Positions 1-7,623 of a stretch of DNA of 64,000 nt are shown in pieces. Positions within the stretch are counted from its first letter, which is position 1. Each line of letters starts with the position of its first letter. The translations under genes and the position numbers were made by a program. The notes below the pieces were generated by a model, which worked only from the letters and a program-made list of their open reading frames with translations, made no database searches and was not told the origin of the DNA. The DNA is from Nocardioides sp. SYSU D00038 (GTDB taxonomy: Bacteria; Actinomycetota; Actinomycetes; Propionibacteriales; Nocardioidaceae), in contig NZ_JAFFJT010000027.1 in the NCBI RefSeq assembly GCF_016924665.1, positions 1-64,000 on the forward strand, given 5' to 3'.

Positions 1-70
1 GTTAATTGACGACGGCTCGGCGATACCCGAGTCCGCATCCGTTGGGGCGGCAGGGTGTTCGGCCGGTGGG

Positions 71-106
71 GGTTTCGAGACAGTCGCTAGCGCGACTTCC
101 TCAACC
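71..106 (-). repeat. Hairpin repeat copy 1, core AGTCGC-GCTA-GCGACT
   Basis: A 36-bp copy. Read on the minus strand it starts GGTTGAGGA and ends GTCTCGAAACC. The central 16 bases form a perfect 6-bp stem with a GCTA loop. The outer GGTT/AACC and GAG/CTC segments can also pair, with a small bulge. It is identical to copy 4 at 455-490. Confidence 0.85.
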
Positions 107-116
107 ACCGGGCGCT

Positions 117-156
117 GGTTGAGGTGCGAGGAGCGCTAGCGACGAGCCTCGAAACC
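117..156 (+). repeat. Hairpin repeat copy 2, 40-bp variant
   Basis: Starts GGTTGAGGTGCGA and ends GAGCCTCGAAACC, with a central GCTA loop. It belongs to the same longer subclass as the copy at 33162-33201. Its inner stem pairs imperfectly, unlike most other copies. Confidence 0.75.
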
Positions 157-370
157 CGGCGAGATGAACGCCCTCCGATCGCTCGGGCGTCGGGCCACTC
201 CTGTGGTGACTCGGGGCGCCCGCGCGCCTAGCAGGCCGACGCTCGCCGTCAAGGATTCCCTGCGGCGCCTTCGGCGTCCTTGACCGCGAGCCTCGGTCGG
301 CCTGCTGTACGGCGCACTGCCGGCACTCGCAAGCTCGCGCCGCCAGCATGCGCGGGCTTCGCGTATCGCT

Positions 371-403
371 GGTTGAGGAAGGACGAAGTCCTGTCTCGAA
401 ACC
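371..403 (+). repeat. Hairpin repeat copy 3, core AGGAC-GAA-GTCCT
   Basis: A 33-bp copy with the standard flanks and a 5-bp perfect stem closed by a GAA loop. The stem differs from the GGGAC/GTCCC copies in the 32.7 kb cluster by a compensated A-T to G-C change. Confidence 0.85.
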
Positions 404-454
404 CGGTGAGACAATAACCCTTCGGTGAGGACGGCAGGGTGTTCGGCCGGCGGA

Positions 455-490
455 GGTTTCGAGACAGTCGCTAGCGCGACTTCCTCAACC
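455..490 (-). repeat. Hairpin repeat copy 4, core AGTCGC-GCTA-GCGACT
   Basis: Same 36-bp sequence and orientation as copy 1. It lies about 100 bp before the HNH endonuclease start and faces copy 3 across a linker, giving the composite arrangement (two inverted copies around a linker) seen again at 32.8-33.1 kb. Confidence 0.85.
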
Positions 491-592
491 ACCGGCGACC
501 CAGGTAACGATCGGGTCACAACGTCGAATCCCGTTGTGGACAACGCGAAAACCAGGCCGGGGACTGTCGGTGGTCGGTGCTTGGGTGGAGGC

Positions 593-1813
593 ATGACAGC
601 GAAGGTCACACCCCACGGACGGCACCGCATCTCGCGTGCCGTCGCGGAGGTGCGGGCCACGCTGGGCGAGGTTGGGGAGCTGCCGCTGTGGAGCGTGCAG
701 GCACCTGAAGCCGCCGAGACCCTCACCGAGCTCGCCAAGCTCGAGTCCCAGGTGGCGGCGCTGAAGCTGAGGGTCGCCAGGCACGCTCAGACCCAGAAGG
801 TCGAGGCCGCCTCCGGCGCCACCAGCACCGCGGCGTGGCTGGCGGTCGCGACCCGCGCGACCCGCCGCGAGACCGCCAGGACGATGCGGCTGGCGGAGCT
901 GCTCGACACCATGCCCGTCGTCGCACAGGCGCTTGGACGCGGTGAGCTGCTGCTGGAGCAGGCCGAGGTCATCGCCAGGGCGATCGACAAGCTCCCCGAC
1001 GACGTGGACGCCGCGGTCCGCGAGCAGGCGCAGGCCAAACTGGTCGAGCTGGCCCAGCACCACGACGCCAAGGACCTGGTCGTCTTCGGCAATCGCATCC
1101 TCGACCTCGTCTGCCCTGAGGTCGGCGAAGCAGCAGAGGCAACAGCCCTCGAGCGCGAGGAGCGCGAGGCCGAGAAGGCCTGCAAACTCACCATGCTCGA
1201 CGACGGCGAAGGCCGGACCCACGGCCGGTTCGTCATCCCCACCATGCACGCCGAAGCCCTCAAGAAGGCCTTGTTCGCCCACGCCGCGCTCACCCACGAG
1301 AAGGTCACCTCGCAGACACTGGGCCAGGCGTTCTGCGACTACATCCTCCGCTACCCCGCCGACCGGCTCCCCCAGCGAGGCGGCGTCAACGCCACCGTCG
1401 TCGTCACCATCCCGCTCGCCGTGCTGGAGGGCCGGCTCGCGGCGTGCGAGCTCGACACCGGCACCCGGATCAGCCCCGGCGCCGCCCGACGCCTCGCCTG
1501 CGAAGCCGGACTCATCCCCGCTGTCCTCGACGGACAGTCCCAGGTCCTCGACCTCGGCCGCACCCGACGACTGTTCACCACCCCGCAACGGATCGCCCTC
1601 GGCCTGCAGCAGAAGACCTGCCGCAGCGAAGGCTGCGACCGACCCGCCTCCACCTGCGAGTCCCACCACAGGACCCGCTGGACCGACGGCGGCAACACCG
1701 ACCTCCGCGACGGCGTCCTCCTCTGCCCCTCACACCACCAACGAGCACACGACCCGGCCTACAACACGACCTACCTACCCACCGGCAAGGTCCAGTTCCA
1801 CAGGCGCACGTGA
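593..1813 (+). CDS. DUF222 / HNH endonuclease (13E12 family)
   Basis: A 406-residue protein. The ATG at 593 is chosen because it follows a good ribosome site (ggtggagg); the open frame extends upstream only into repeat DNA. The first 300 residues are the helical DUF222 region. The C-terminus carries an HNH nuclease module: CxxxxC, then ESHHRTRWTDGG, then LLCPSHHQRAHD. Such proteins occur in many copies in actinobacteria, including the 13E12 repeat proteins of mycobacteria, and are presumed DNA nucleases of unknown role. The gene is bracketed by hairpin repeats on both sides, which hints at a shared history. Family assignment is firm; function is not. Confidence 0.9.
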   Translation: MTAKVTPHGRHRISRAVAEVRATLGEVGELPLWSVQAPEAAETLTELAKLESQVAALKLRVARHAQTQKVEAASGATSTAAWLAVATRATRRETARTMRLAELLDTMPVVAQALGRGELLLEQAEVIARAIDKLPDDVDAAVREQAQAKLVELAQHHDAKDLVVFGNRILDLVCPEVGEAAEATALEREEREAEKACKLTMLDDGEGRTHGRFVIPTMHAEALKKALFAHAALTHEKVTSQTLGQAFCDYILRYPADRLPQRGGVNATVVVTIPLAVLEGRLAACELDTGTRISPGAARRLACEAGLIPAVLDGQSQVLDLGRTRRLFTTPQRIALGLQQKTCRSEGCDRPASTCESHHRTRWTDGGNTDLRDGVLLCPSHHQRAHDPAYNTTYLPTGKVQFHRRT

Positions 1814-2002
1814 GTCGCCCGTCCCTCCTGAACTGTTTCGGACCGCAACCACGACGGTCGACCCCAGCGAACCCGCCAGCCGCCGACGGCGCGCGCCCAC
1901 CCACCGCGACCAGCCACGGCGAGCAACCACATTGATCGTCCTGCGACCGCAACCCACCGCGCGCCCGGCAGCCGAACGCGCTGGAGGGCCCTCGTCTCAC
2001 CG
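1814..2002. other. Spacer without a recognised gene
   Basis: Proline- and arginine-rich reading frames here look like shadows. The last 45 bases (gccgaacgcgctggagggcc and onward) resemble the linker that precedes inverted repeat copies in the 32.7 kb cluster. Confidence 0.5.
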
Positions 2003-2037
2003 GGTTTCGAGACAGGCGTTGCACGCCTTCCTCAACC
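2003..2037 (-). repeat. Hairpin repeat copy 5, core AGGCGT-GCA-ACGCCT
   Basis: A 35-bp copy with standard flanks and a 6-bp perfect central stem. The stem sequence is found in no other copy in the window, yet it is fully complementary. Confidence 0.85.
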
Positions 2038-2100
2038 AGCGGGAGCGTTGCACGCCTTCCTCAACCAGCGGGAGCGTTGCACGCCTTCCTCAACCAGCGA
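2016..2100 (-). repeat. 29-bp tandem array derived from the hairpin repeat
   Basis: The distal half of copy 5 is repeated at a 29-bp period (units begin at 2016, 2045 and 2074). Each unit carries gttgcacgccttcctcaacc. The later units lack the tttcgaga half and so cannot form the full hairpin. The array looks like local duplication of a broken repeat. Its last ggttga (minus strand) supplies the stop codon of the next gene. Confidence 0.85.
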
Positions 2101-2671
2101 CGCGGTCGAGGAAGGCCAGCACCCGCTCGACGACGAGGGCGGTCGCGTCGGCGTCGTACGACGGGAGCGAGCTGTCGGTGAACAGGTGCTGGTCGCCGGA
2201 GTAGGTGAAGACCTCGCCCAGACCGGGGCCGGCGGCGGCCACGACCTCGCGGGCGGCGTCGAGGTCGCCCTCGAGGGCGAAGAACGGGTCCTGGTCCATG
2301 CCGTGCACCTGCACGGGGAGACCCGCGGGCCAGGGGCCGACGGCCCACTCCCCCGAGATCGGCAGGCAGGCCTCGAGCAGCACGGCGCCGCGGGAGCCCG
2401 GTCGGGTCTGGGCGTGGCGCTGCGCCGTGGCGACCCCCCACGAGATGCCGGCGTGGACGACGTCGGTGGGCAGGTCGGCCAGCCGGGCGTCGACCTCGTC
2501 GTCGCTCAGCGTCCGTGCCAGTGACATCCCGTCCTCGAGCGTGTCCGCCACGACGCCCTCGAACAGGTCGGGCGTGTGCACGGTGTGCCCGCCGGCGCGC
2601 AGCCGGTCGGCGAGCTCCCGCACCCCGTCGGTGAGTCCCTGCACGTGGTGGAGGAGCAGTACGTCGGCCAT
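2090..2671 (-). CDS. Dienelactone hydrolase family protein
   Basis: A 193-residue alpha/beta hydrolase of dienelactone hydrolase type. The likely triad is a Ser nucleophile at residue 77 in GISWG (many family members have Cys in this elbow), an Asp in HGMDQD (about 126-128) and His162 in GDQHLF. The N-terminal LLLHHVQGL matches the family's first strand and oxyanion loop. The substrate is unknown. The final codons (Val-Ala-Gly-stop) lie inside the 29-bp repeat array, whose ggttga provides the TGA. The protein is somewhat shorter than the usual 230-250 residues. Confidence 0.85.
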   Translation of the reverse strand: MADVLLLHHVQGLTDGVRELADRLRAGGHTVHTPDLFEGVVADTLEDGMSLARTLSDDEVDARLADLPTDVVHAGISWGVATAQRHAQTRPGSRGAVLLEACLPISGEWAVGPWPAGLPVQVHGMDQDPFFALEGDLDAAREVVAAAGPGLGEVFTYSGDQHLFTDSSLPSYDADATALVVERVLAFLDRVAG

Positions 2672-2745
2672 GGGGTCCCCTCGTCGTCAACAGCGGTCGA
2701 CCACGAACGCTACGACGCCGACGGCCCCCTTGCGACAATGCCTGC

Positions 2746-3081
2746 GTGACCCTCGCCCGCTCGCTCGTCCTGTTCGCCGCGGCCGCGCTCGCCGAGATCG
2801 GCGGCGCCTGGCTGGTCTGGCAGGGCGTCCGCGAGCACCGCGGCTGGCTCTGGGTCGGCGCCGGGCTGGTCGCGCTCGGCCTCTACGGCTTCGTGGCGAC
2901 GCTCCAGCCCGACGCCCACTTCGGCCGCATCCTGGCGGCGTACGGCGGCGTCTTCGTGGCGGGCTCCCTGGCCTGGGGGATGGTCTTCGACGGGTTCCGG
3001 CCCGACCGGTGGGACCTCGCTGGCGCGGCGATCTGCCTGGCCGGCGTCGCGGTGATCATGTACGCCCCGCGCGACGCCTGA
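2746..3081 (+). CDS. YnfA/UPF0060 family membrane protein
   Basis: A 111-residue protein with four predicted membrane helices and the YnfA signature ([17 protein letters not shown] near the start, [23 protein letters not shown] in the middle, [14 protein letters not shown] near the end). GTG start. The family resembles small multidrug-resistance transporters, but its function is not settled. It diverges from the hydrolase at 2671 and converges with the secreted protein ending at 3086. Confidence 0.9.
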   Translation: MTLARSLVLFAAAALAEIGGAWLVWQGVREHRGWLWVGAGLVALGLYGFVATLQPDAHFGRILAAYGGVFVAGSLAWGMVFDGFRPDRWDLAGAAICLAGVAVIMYAPRDA

Positions 3082-3085
3082 GGTC

Positions 3086-4264
3086 TCAGAGCCGGACCTG
3101 GCGCACCGGCGAGGCCGACGGCAGGGTGGTGGCCGAGCCGGCGTAGCGCACGGTCAGCCGGTGGGGCCCCGCCGCCAGCCTCGTCGAGCGCACGAGGACG
3201 GTGCCGTCACGTCCGAGCCGCGCCGACCCGACCAGCCGCCTGCCGTCGTAGACCCGCACCCGACCGCTGGGCCGGGCGTCCGGTCCGGTCACCTTCACCC
3301 GGACCGTCCCCCGCGTGCCCCGGCGCAGCCGGTAGGTCGCGGTGGTCGTGGTCGGCGACTTCACCGTGACCGCCGCGACCCCCGAGCGTGACTCGAGGTG
3401 CTCCGGGCTCCGGTGCACGACGACGAGGCGGTGCGCGCCCACCGGCAGCGACACCCACAGCCGCCGGGCCGCGGGCCAGGTGCCGACCGCGCGGCCGCCG
3501 TCGAGCACCGTCAACGTGCCGGACGTGACCGGCACGCCGGCGGAGGCGACCGCCACGTCGAGCGGCACCGGGACGCGGCTGGAGGCGACGGCTGGGGCGC
3601 CCAGCCGGGTGGTGGCCGGCCGGGCGGGCGGCGCCTCGACGACGTAGTCGAGCTCGGTCATCCGCACGTGCCCGGCCCGGTCGGAGGCGAAGACCAGCAC
3701 CCGGTGCACGCCCGGGCGGGACGTGTCGAAGGTGCCGTCGGGGCGGAGCCCGTCGGTCCAGCAGTCGGCGAGGCCCGACAGGGCGTCGGCGCAGGAGTAC
3801 GACGGCGCGGCGACCGCGCCGAGCGCGAGCGGCGGCTGCGGGGCGACGTCGATCGTCGGGCCGCGCAGGTCGACCCGCACGGTGAGGGCCGCCTCGGGGC
3901 CGGCGGCGCCCGAGGCGTCCCGGGCCCGCACCCGCAGCGTGCTCTCACCCTCCTGGTCGAGCACGAACGACGCCAGGCGACCCTCGCGCACGCCGCTGTC
4001 CTGCGGGTTGCTCAGCTGCCAGTGCAGGCGCTCCACCAGGGCGCCTGCCGCACCCGGGAACGCTGCGACGTCGACCGTGACCGGCACCGGCCACCAGCCG
4101 TGCTCCGACGGCTCGCCGCGAGGCACGAGCGACACCGTCGGCAGCGCCGGGTCGTCGGCAGCCCGCGCCGGGGCGGTCGAGCCGGCGCCGACGAGGGCGC
4201 CGGCGAGCAGGACGCCGGCCAGGGGTGCGCCGGCGAGGCGGACGAGGCGGGTGGGGCGGGGCAT
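3086..4264 (-). CDS. Secreted Ig-like repeat protein
   Basis: A 392-residue exported protein. Residues 1-35 form a classical signal peptide with a hydrophobic core and ARA-A cleavage. Beta-rich domains follow, including two C-terminal modules of the bacterial Ig-like type (VRVYDGRRLVGSARL...PHRLTVRYAGS). No catalytic motif or wall-sorting signal is seen. The role is probably adhesive or structural. A GAAGGA ribosome site precedes the ATG, and a strong 16-bp palindrome sits directly upstream of that. The adjacent upstream gene encodes an orphan LuxR-type regulator. Confidence 0.75.
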   Translation of the reverse strand: MPRPTRLVRLAGAPLAGVLLAGALVGAGSTAPARAADDPALPTVSLVPRGEPSEHGWWPVPVTVDVAAFPGAAGALVERLHWQLSNPQDSGVREGRLASFVLDQEGESTLRVRARDASGAAGPEAALTVRVDLRGPTIDVAPQPPLALGAVAAPSYSCADALSGLADCWTDGLRPDGTFDTSRPGVHRVLVFASDRAGHVRMTELDYVVEAPPARPATTRLGAPAVASSRVPVPLDVAVASAGVPVTSGTLTVLDGGRAVGTWPAARRLWVSLPVGAHRLVVVHRSPEHLESRSGVAAVTVKSPTTTTATYRLRRGTRGTVRVKVTGPDARPSGRVRVYDGRRLVGSARLGRDGTVLVRSTRLAAGPHRLTVRYAGSATTLPSASPVRQVRL

Positions 4265-4277
4265 GCGGCGTTCCTTC

Positions 4278-4293
4278 CGGTCACGGGTGACCG
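4278..4293. promoter_or_regulatory. Palindrome CGGTCAC-GG-GTGACCG upstream of the Ig-like gene
   Basis: Perfect 7-bp arms with a 2-bp centre, abutting the ribosome site of the gene that starts at 4264. It lies about 70 bp beyond the stop codon of the LuxR-type regulator gene. The size and symmetry fit a dimeric regulator site, possibly for that regulator; this is inference. Confidence 0.45.
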
Positions 4294-4363
4294 AACGGTG
4301 CCGGGCGGCTTGTCCCGGCCGCGAGGGCGCGCCGTCCCGCGTGGCCGCCCCTGTGTCCCGCCG

Positions 4364-5041
4364 TCAGCGCCGGTTGTCGACGACGCGCAGCCGGTCGGGC
4401 TCGAACCCGTGGGCGATGCCCCAGAGCACCGCCTGTGCGCGGCGCTCGACGCCCATCTTGCGGTAGGCGGTGCGGATGTAGGTCTTGACCGAGTTGATAC
4501 TGAGGTAGGTGCGCTCGGCGATCTCCCGGTTGGAGAGGCCCTGGGTGATCAGCGCCACCACCTCGGCCTCGCGGGCGCTCAGCCCCACGTCGCGGCCGGG
4601 CCACTCGCCGCGCTCGGTGCCGAGAGAGGAGTCGCCGACCGGCGCCACGGTGCCGCCGCGGTGCACCTCCTCGATGCCGACCACGATCTCCTCCGCCGAC
4701 ATCGCCTTGGACAGGTAGCCGCGGGCTCCCCGCGCCAGGGTGTTCTCCACCAGCTCGGGGTGGAGGTTCCAGCTGAACACGATCACCTTCGCGTGCCCGT
4801 CGCGCACCAGGCCGTCGAGGTCGACGCCGTCGCCCTGCACCTGGCCGAAGGTGTCGTAGAGGATCACGTCGACGTCGCTCACGACCGGCAGCCCGGAGTC
4901 GAGCTCGACGACCGCGACCCGGTCGGAGAACGGCTCGAGCAGGGAGGCGACACCGGCGACCACGAGCTCGTAGTCGTTGACGATGGCGACGGTGATGGGC
5001 GGGGTGCTGGGCATGAGGAGGCCAGCGTAGGCCCCCGACAC
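4364..5041 (-). CDS. Orphan NarL/LuxR-type response regulator
   Basis: A 225-residue regulator with an N-terminal receiver and a C-terminal LuxR-type helix-turn-helix (GLSAREAEVVALITQGLSNR and onward, about residues 155-215). The receiver keeps the phospho-acceptor Asp63 (ILYD) and the Lys of GYLSKAMS. Its acidic pocket reads ND rather than the usual DD. No histidine kinase is adjacent. The GTG at 5041 is preceded by gagggagg at 8 bases. An ATG ten codons in (5014) is possible but has a poor ribosome site. Confidence 0.88.
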   Translation of the reverse strand: MSGAYAGLLMPSTPPITVAIVNDYELVVAGVASLLEPFSDRVAVVELDSGLPVVSDVDVILYDTFGQVQGDGVDLDGLVRDGHAKVIVFSWNLHPELVENTLARGARGYLSKAMSAEEIVVGIEEVHRGGTVAPVGDSSLGTERGEWPGRDVGLSAREAEVVALITQGLSNREIAERTYLSINSVKTYIRTAYRKMGVERRAQAVLWGIAHGFEPDRLRVVDNRR

Positions 5042-5090
5042 GCCCCGCGCCTCCCTCAGGTCGACGTCCGGGCCCGGTAGACAGGGATCG

Positions 5091-5117
5091 GCCCCGCGGA
5101 GTATGAGTCCGCGGGGC
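5091..5117 (-). terminator. Hairpin terminator-like element between add and the regulator
   Basis: Perfect 10-bp arms gccccgcgga / tccgcggggc with a 7-base loop, directly after the deaminase stop codon. There is no long T tract, as is usual in high-GC actinobacteria. Confidence 0.65.
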
Positions 5118-5132
5118 CCCGCACGTGGCAGG

Positions 5133-6161
5133 TCAGCCGGCGGCGTAGGCGTCGATCTCGCCGAGCACCCGGGCCCGCACGTCGTCCGGGGCGAACGACG
5201 CCCGCACCGCCGTCCTCGCCAGTTCAGCGGCGCCGGCGGCGTCGAGGCCGAGCAGGTCGGCCGCGATCTCGTACTCCCGGTTGAGGGTCGTCCCGAACAT
5301 CGGCGGGTCGTCGGAGTTGACGGTCACGACCACCCCGGCATCGCGGAACGCCCGGATCGGGTGGTCCTCCAGGCTGGCGACCGCCCGGGTGGCGAGGTTG
5401 GACGACGGGCAGACCTCCAGCGGGATGCCGGTGGCGGCTAGGTGGGCGAGCAGCTCGGGGTCCTGGGCCGCCGAGGTGCCGTGGCCGATCCGCTCGGCGC
5501 GCAGCACCCGCAGCGCGTCCCAGACCGTCTCGGGCCCGGTGGTCTCGCCCGCGTGGGGCACGCAGCGCAGGCCGGCCTCGCGCGCGGCGTCGAAGTGGCG
5601 CTGGAACTGCGGCCGCGGGACGCCGATCTCCGGCCCGCCCAGGCCGAACCCCACCAGTCCCTCGGGTCGGTGGTTCAGCGCGATGTCGAGGGTGCCGTCG
5701 GCGCCGGGGATGCCGAACTCCCCGGGGATGTCGTAGATCCAGCGCAGCACCAGCCCGAAGTCGCGCTCGGCCTCCAGCCGCGCCGCCTCGATCGCCTCGG
5801 TGTAGCCCTCCACGGGCATGCCCAGGTCGTCGTCGTGCGGCCGCACCGAGGTGTACGGCGTGCACGTCAGCTCGGCGTAGCGCAGCTGCTGCCCGGTCGC
5901 CATCTCCCGGGCGATCTCGTAGGTGAGGTAGTGGATGTCCTCTGGGGTGCGGATCAGCGCCACCACCGCGAGGTAGACCTCGATGAAGTGGGCGAAGTCG
6001 CGGAAGGCGAAGAACTCCCGAAGCCGGTCGGGGTCGCTGGGGACGGTGCCGGGGTGACGGCTCGCGAGCTCGCTGACGATCCGCTCGGAGGCGGAACCGA
6101 CGTGGTGCACGTGCAGCTCGGCCTTGGGCAGGCCGGCGATGAAGGCGGAGAGGTCGGTCAC
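5133..6161 (-). CDS. Adenosine deaminase family (adenosine or aminofutalosine deaminase)
   Basis: A 342-residue amidohydrolase. It has the metal-binding HVH pair (His17, His19), HAGE (catalytic Glu), RIGHG, CPSSN and NSDDP, all family landmarks in the expected order. The residues after the first metal motif read HHVGSAS instead of the more common HLDGS. That variant is shared by a group of actinobacterial homologues, some of which act in the futalosine menaquinone pathway, so the substrate is uncertain. It removes the 6-amino group of an adenine nucleoside to give the inosine form. Monocistronic, with a hairpin on its 3' side. Confidence 0.85.
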   Translation of the reverse strand: MTDLSAFIAGLPKAELHVHHVGSASERIVSELASRHPGTVPSDPDRLREFFAFRDFAHFIEVYLAVVALIRTPEDIHYLTYEIAREMATGQQLRYAELTCTPYTSVRPHDDDLGMPVEGYTEAIEAARLEAERDFGLVLRWIYDIPGEFGIPGADGTLDIALNHRPEGLVGFGLGGPEIGVPRPQFQRHFDAAREAGLRCVPHAGETTGPETVWDALRVLRAERIGHGTSAAQDPELLAHLAATGIPLEVCPSSNLATRAVASLEDHPIRAFRDAGVVVTVNSDDPPMFGTTLNREYEIAADLLGLDAAGAAELARTAVRASFAPDDVRARVLGEIDAYAAG

Positions 6162-6219
6162 GCTCGCGATGATCTCAGCGACCCGCGGCGCCGGGGCAAA
6201 TCGCAGCGGCGGTCCGAGG

Positions 6220-6256
6220 CCCTCCCGCGACCACGGACAGGGTGGTCGCGAGAGGG
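6220..6256 (-). terminator. Hairpin terminator after the DsbA/MauE operon
   Basis: 14-bp arms (6220-6233 and 6243-6256) with one mismatch and a 9-base loop, just beyond the DsbA-like gene stop at 6273. Confidence 0.65.
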
Positions 6257-6272
6257 CGGTCCGGGAGCCGGC

Positions 6273-7001
6273 TCAGCCGACCAGCTCGACGATCCGGTCG
6301 GCGAGGTCCTCCATCGAGCCCTCCTGCACGACCTCGCCGTCCACCAGCACCGTCGGCGTGCCCTGCACGCCGGCCTCGGAGGCCGCGCGCGTCGCCTCGT
6401 CGACCCAGTCCTTGCCGGCGAGGTCCTCGATGCCGGCGGCGACGGCGTCGCGGTCGGCCCCGGCCTCGACCGCGAGGTCGACCAGCTCGCCGTCCTCCGG
6501 GAACGGGCCCTCCTCCGACGGCTGGTTCTCGAAGAGCAGGTCGTGGAACTCCTTGGCGACCTCCGGACCCGACTCCTCGAGCACGACGGCGAACGCCGCG
6601 GTGGCACGGATGGGGTAGTCGCTGATCCGGCTGAGCAGGTCGAACGGCCGGTACTCGACGTAGACCTTGCCCGCCTCGGCCAGCTCGGCGAGGTCGTCGC
6701 GCGACGCCGCCTCGAGGTCACCGCAGAACGGGCAGAGGAAGTCCTCGTAGATGACCACCTGGTGCGGCGCGTCGGGGTCGCCGATCGCCACGCCGTGGTC
6801 GCCCTCGCCCGCCGGGGCGGCGCTGACGTCCTTGCTGTCGTCCATCGACCGCACCACCAGGAACCCGAGCAGCACGATCAGCGCCAGCACGCCGGCGACG
6901 CCGGCCATCATCGTTCGGGCGCGGCGGCGCTGGGCCGCCTCGGCCTCGCGCTTCGCCTCCTCCAGCCGCGCGGCGCGCTTGGCCTGGGCCTGCTTGGACA
7001 T
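6273..7001 (-). CDS. Membrane-anchored DsbA-family thioredoxin-fold protein
   Basis: A 242-residue protein with a charged cytoplasmic N-terminus (1-30), one membrane helix (about 32-50) and an extracytoplasmic thioredoxin fold. The active site is Cys90-Pro-Phe-Cys93. The cis-Pro loop (GVQGTPTVLVDG) is present. It probably oxidises or isomerises disulfides in exported proteins. It starts 2 bases after the stop of the MauE-like membrane gene, so the two form an operon. MauE/DoxX-type partners typically supply or recycle electrons for such proteins. Confidence 0.9.
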   Translation of the reverse strand: MSKQAQAKRAARLEEAKREAEAAQRRRARTMMAGVAGVLALIVLLGFLVVRSMDDSKDVSAAPAGEGDHGVAIGDPDAPHQVVIYEDFLCPFCGDLEAASRDDLAELAEAGKVYVEYRPFDLLSRISDYPIRATAAFAVVLEESGPEVAKEFHDLLFENQPSEEGPFPEDGELVDLAVEAGADRDAVAAGIEDLAGKDWVDEATRAASEAGVQGTPTVLVDGEVVQEGSMEDLADRIVELVG

Positions 7002-7002
7002 C

Positions 7003-7548
7003 TCAGGATCCTTCGTTCAGGGGGACGGTCGAGCGGTCGTCGTGGTCGGGCTCGTGGTCGGGCTCGTGGTCGGGCTCGGGGTCGAGCGCCGGGGCGGGAC
7101 GGCGGAGGAGCAGCGAGTCGAGCGCGAGCCGGGTGCGCGGCAGCCAGGCGACGTAGACGGAGAGTGCCAGCAGCCCGACGTCGCGCGCGATCTCCCAGGG
7201 GTACGACGACGCGGCGCCCGGCTCGTGCCCGCCGCCGCCGAAGCAGCCGCAGTCGATCTCCATGCCGCGCGCCCACACCGAGGCGATGCCGATGATGAAG
7301 GCGAGGAACAGCACCGCCGAGAGCACGCCGGAGCCGCGGGTCAGCAGCCCGAGCACCAGCGTGACGCCCACGACGAGCTCGACCACCGGCAGCAGCTGCC
7401 CGACCGTCGGCACCACCGCCTCGGGGAGCAGGTCGTAGGCGCGGACGGCCTGGACGCTGGTGGCGGGGTCGGGCAGCTTCACGACCGCGGCCCAGATCCA
7501 CACGCCGCCGGTCACCAGACGTGCCAGCAGGCCCAGCCACTCCTTCAC
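7003..7548 (-). CDS. MauE/DoxX-type redox membrane protein
   Basis: A 181-residue protein with four membrane helices. It has a Cys pair in DCGCFGGGG, as in MauE proteins that service periplasmic thiol enzymes. The GTG at 7548 opens the conserved WLGLLARLVTGGVWIWAAVVK helix; the open frame beyond it lies antisense to orn. The C-terminal tail carries a (DHEP)-type repeat from a 12-bp DNA repeat. It lies immediately upstream of the DsbA-like gene, and the pair is a likely disulfide-handling unit. Confidence 0.85.
   Translation of the reverse strand: MKEWLGLLARLVTGGVWIWAAVVKLPDPATSVQAVRAYDLLPEAVVPTVGQLLPVVELVVGVTLVLGLLTRGSGVLSAVLFLAFIIGIASVWARGMEIDCGCFGGGGHEPGAASSYPWEIARDVGLLALSVYVAWLPRTRLALDSLLLRRPAPALDPEPDHEPDHEPDHDDRSTVPLNEGS
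7040..7085. repeat. 12-bp tandem repeat in the MauE-like C-terminus
   Basis: About three copies of gggctcgtggtc encode a Pro-Asp-His-Glu tail in the MauE-like protein. Copy number could vary without a frameshift, because the unit is a multiple of three. Confidence 0.75.
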
Positions 7549-7623
7549 GTGCCCGGACGGTACCGGCCGATGCTGAACCGGCGCTGAGAGCAGCCACCGG
7601 GCGGCACCGTAGGCTGGCCGACT

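Larger units (their letters stand above)
1..592. other. Gene-free region with four hairpin-repeat copies
   Basis: No convincing coding sequence is seen here. The stretch carries four copies of the GGTTGAGG...CTCGAAACC hairpin repeat (71-106, 117-156, 371-403, 455-490). Between 157 and 370, and between 404 and 454, lie linker sequences that resemble those between repeats in the 32.7-33.3 kb cluster, for example a ttcggccgg(c/t)gg segment just before the inverted copies. The HNH endonuclease gene begins directly after it. Confidence 0.75.

Noticed and set aside
2016-2100. CRISPR-like array (29-bp repeats)
   Set aside because: The units are contiguous with no spacers, and no cas genes are present; it is a tandem duplication of a hairpin-repeat fragment.
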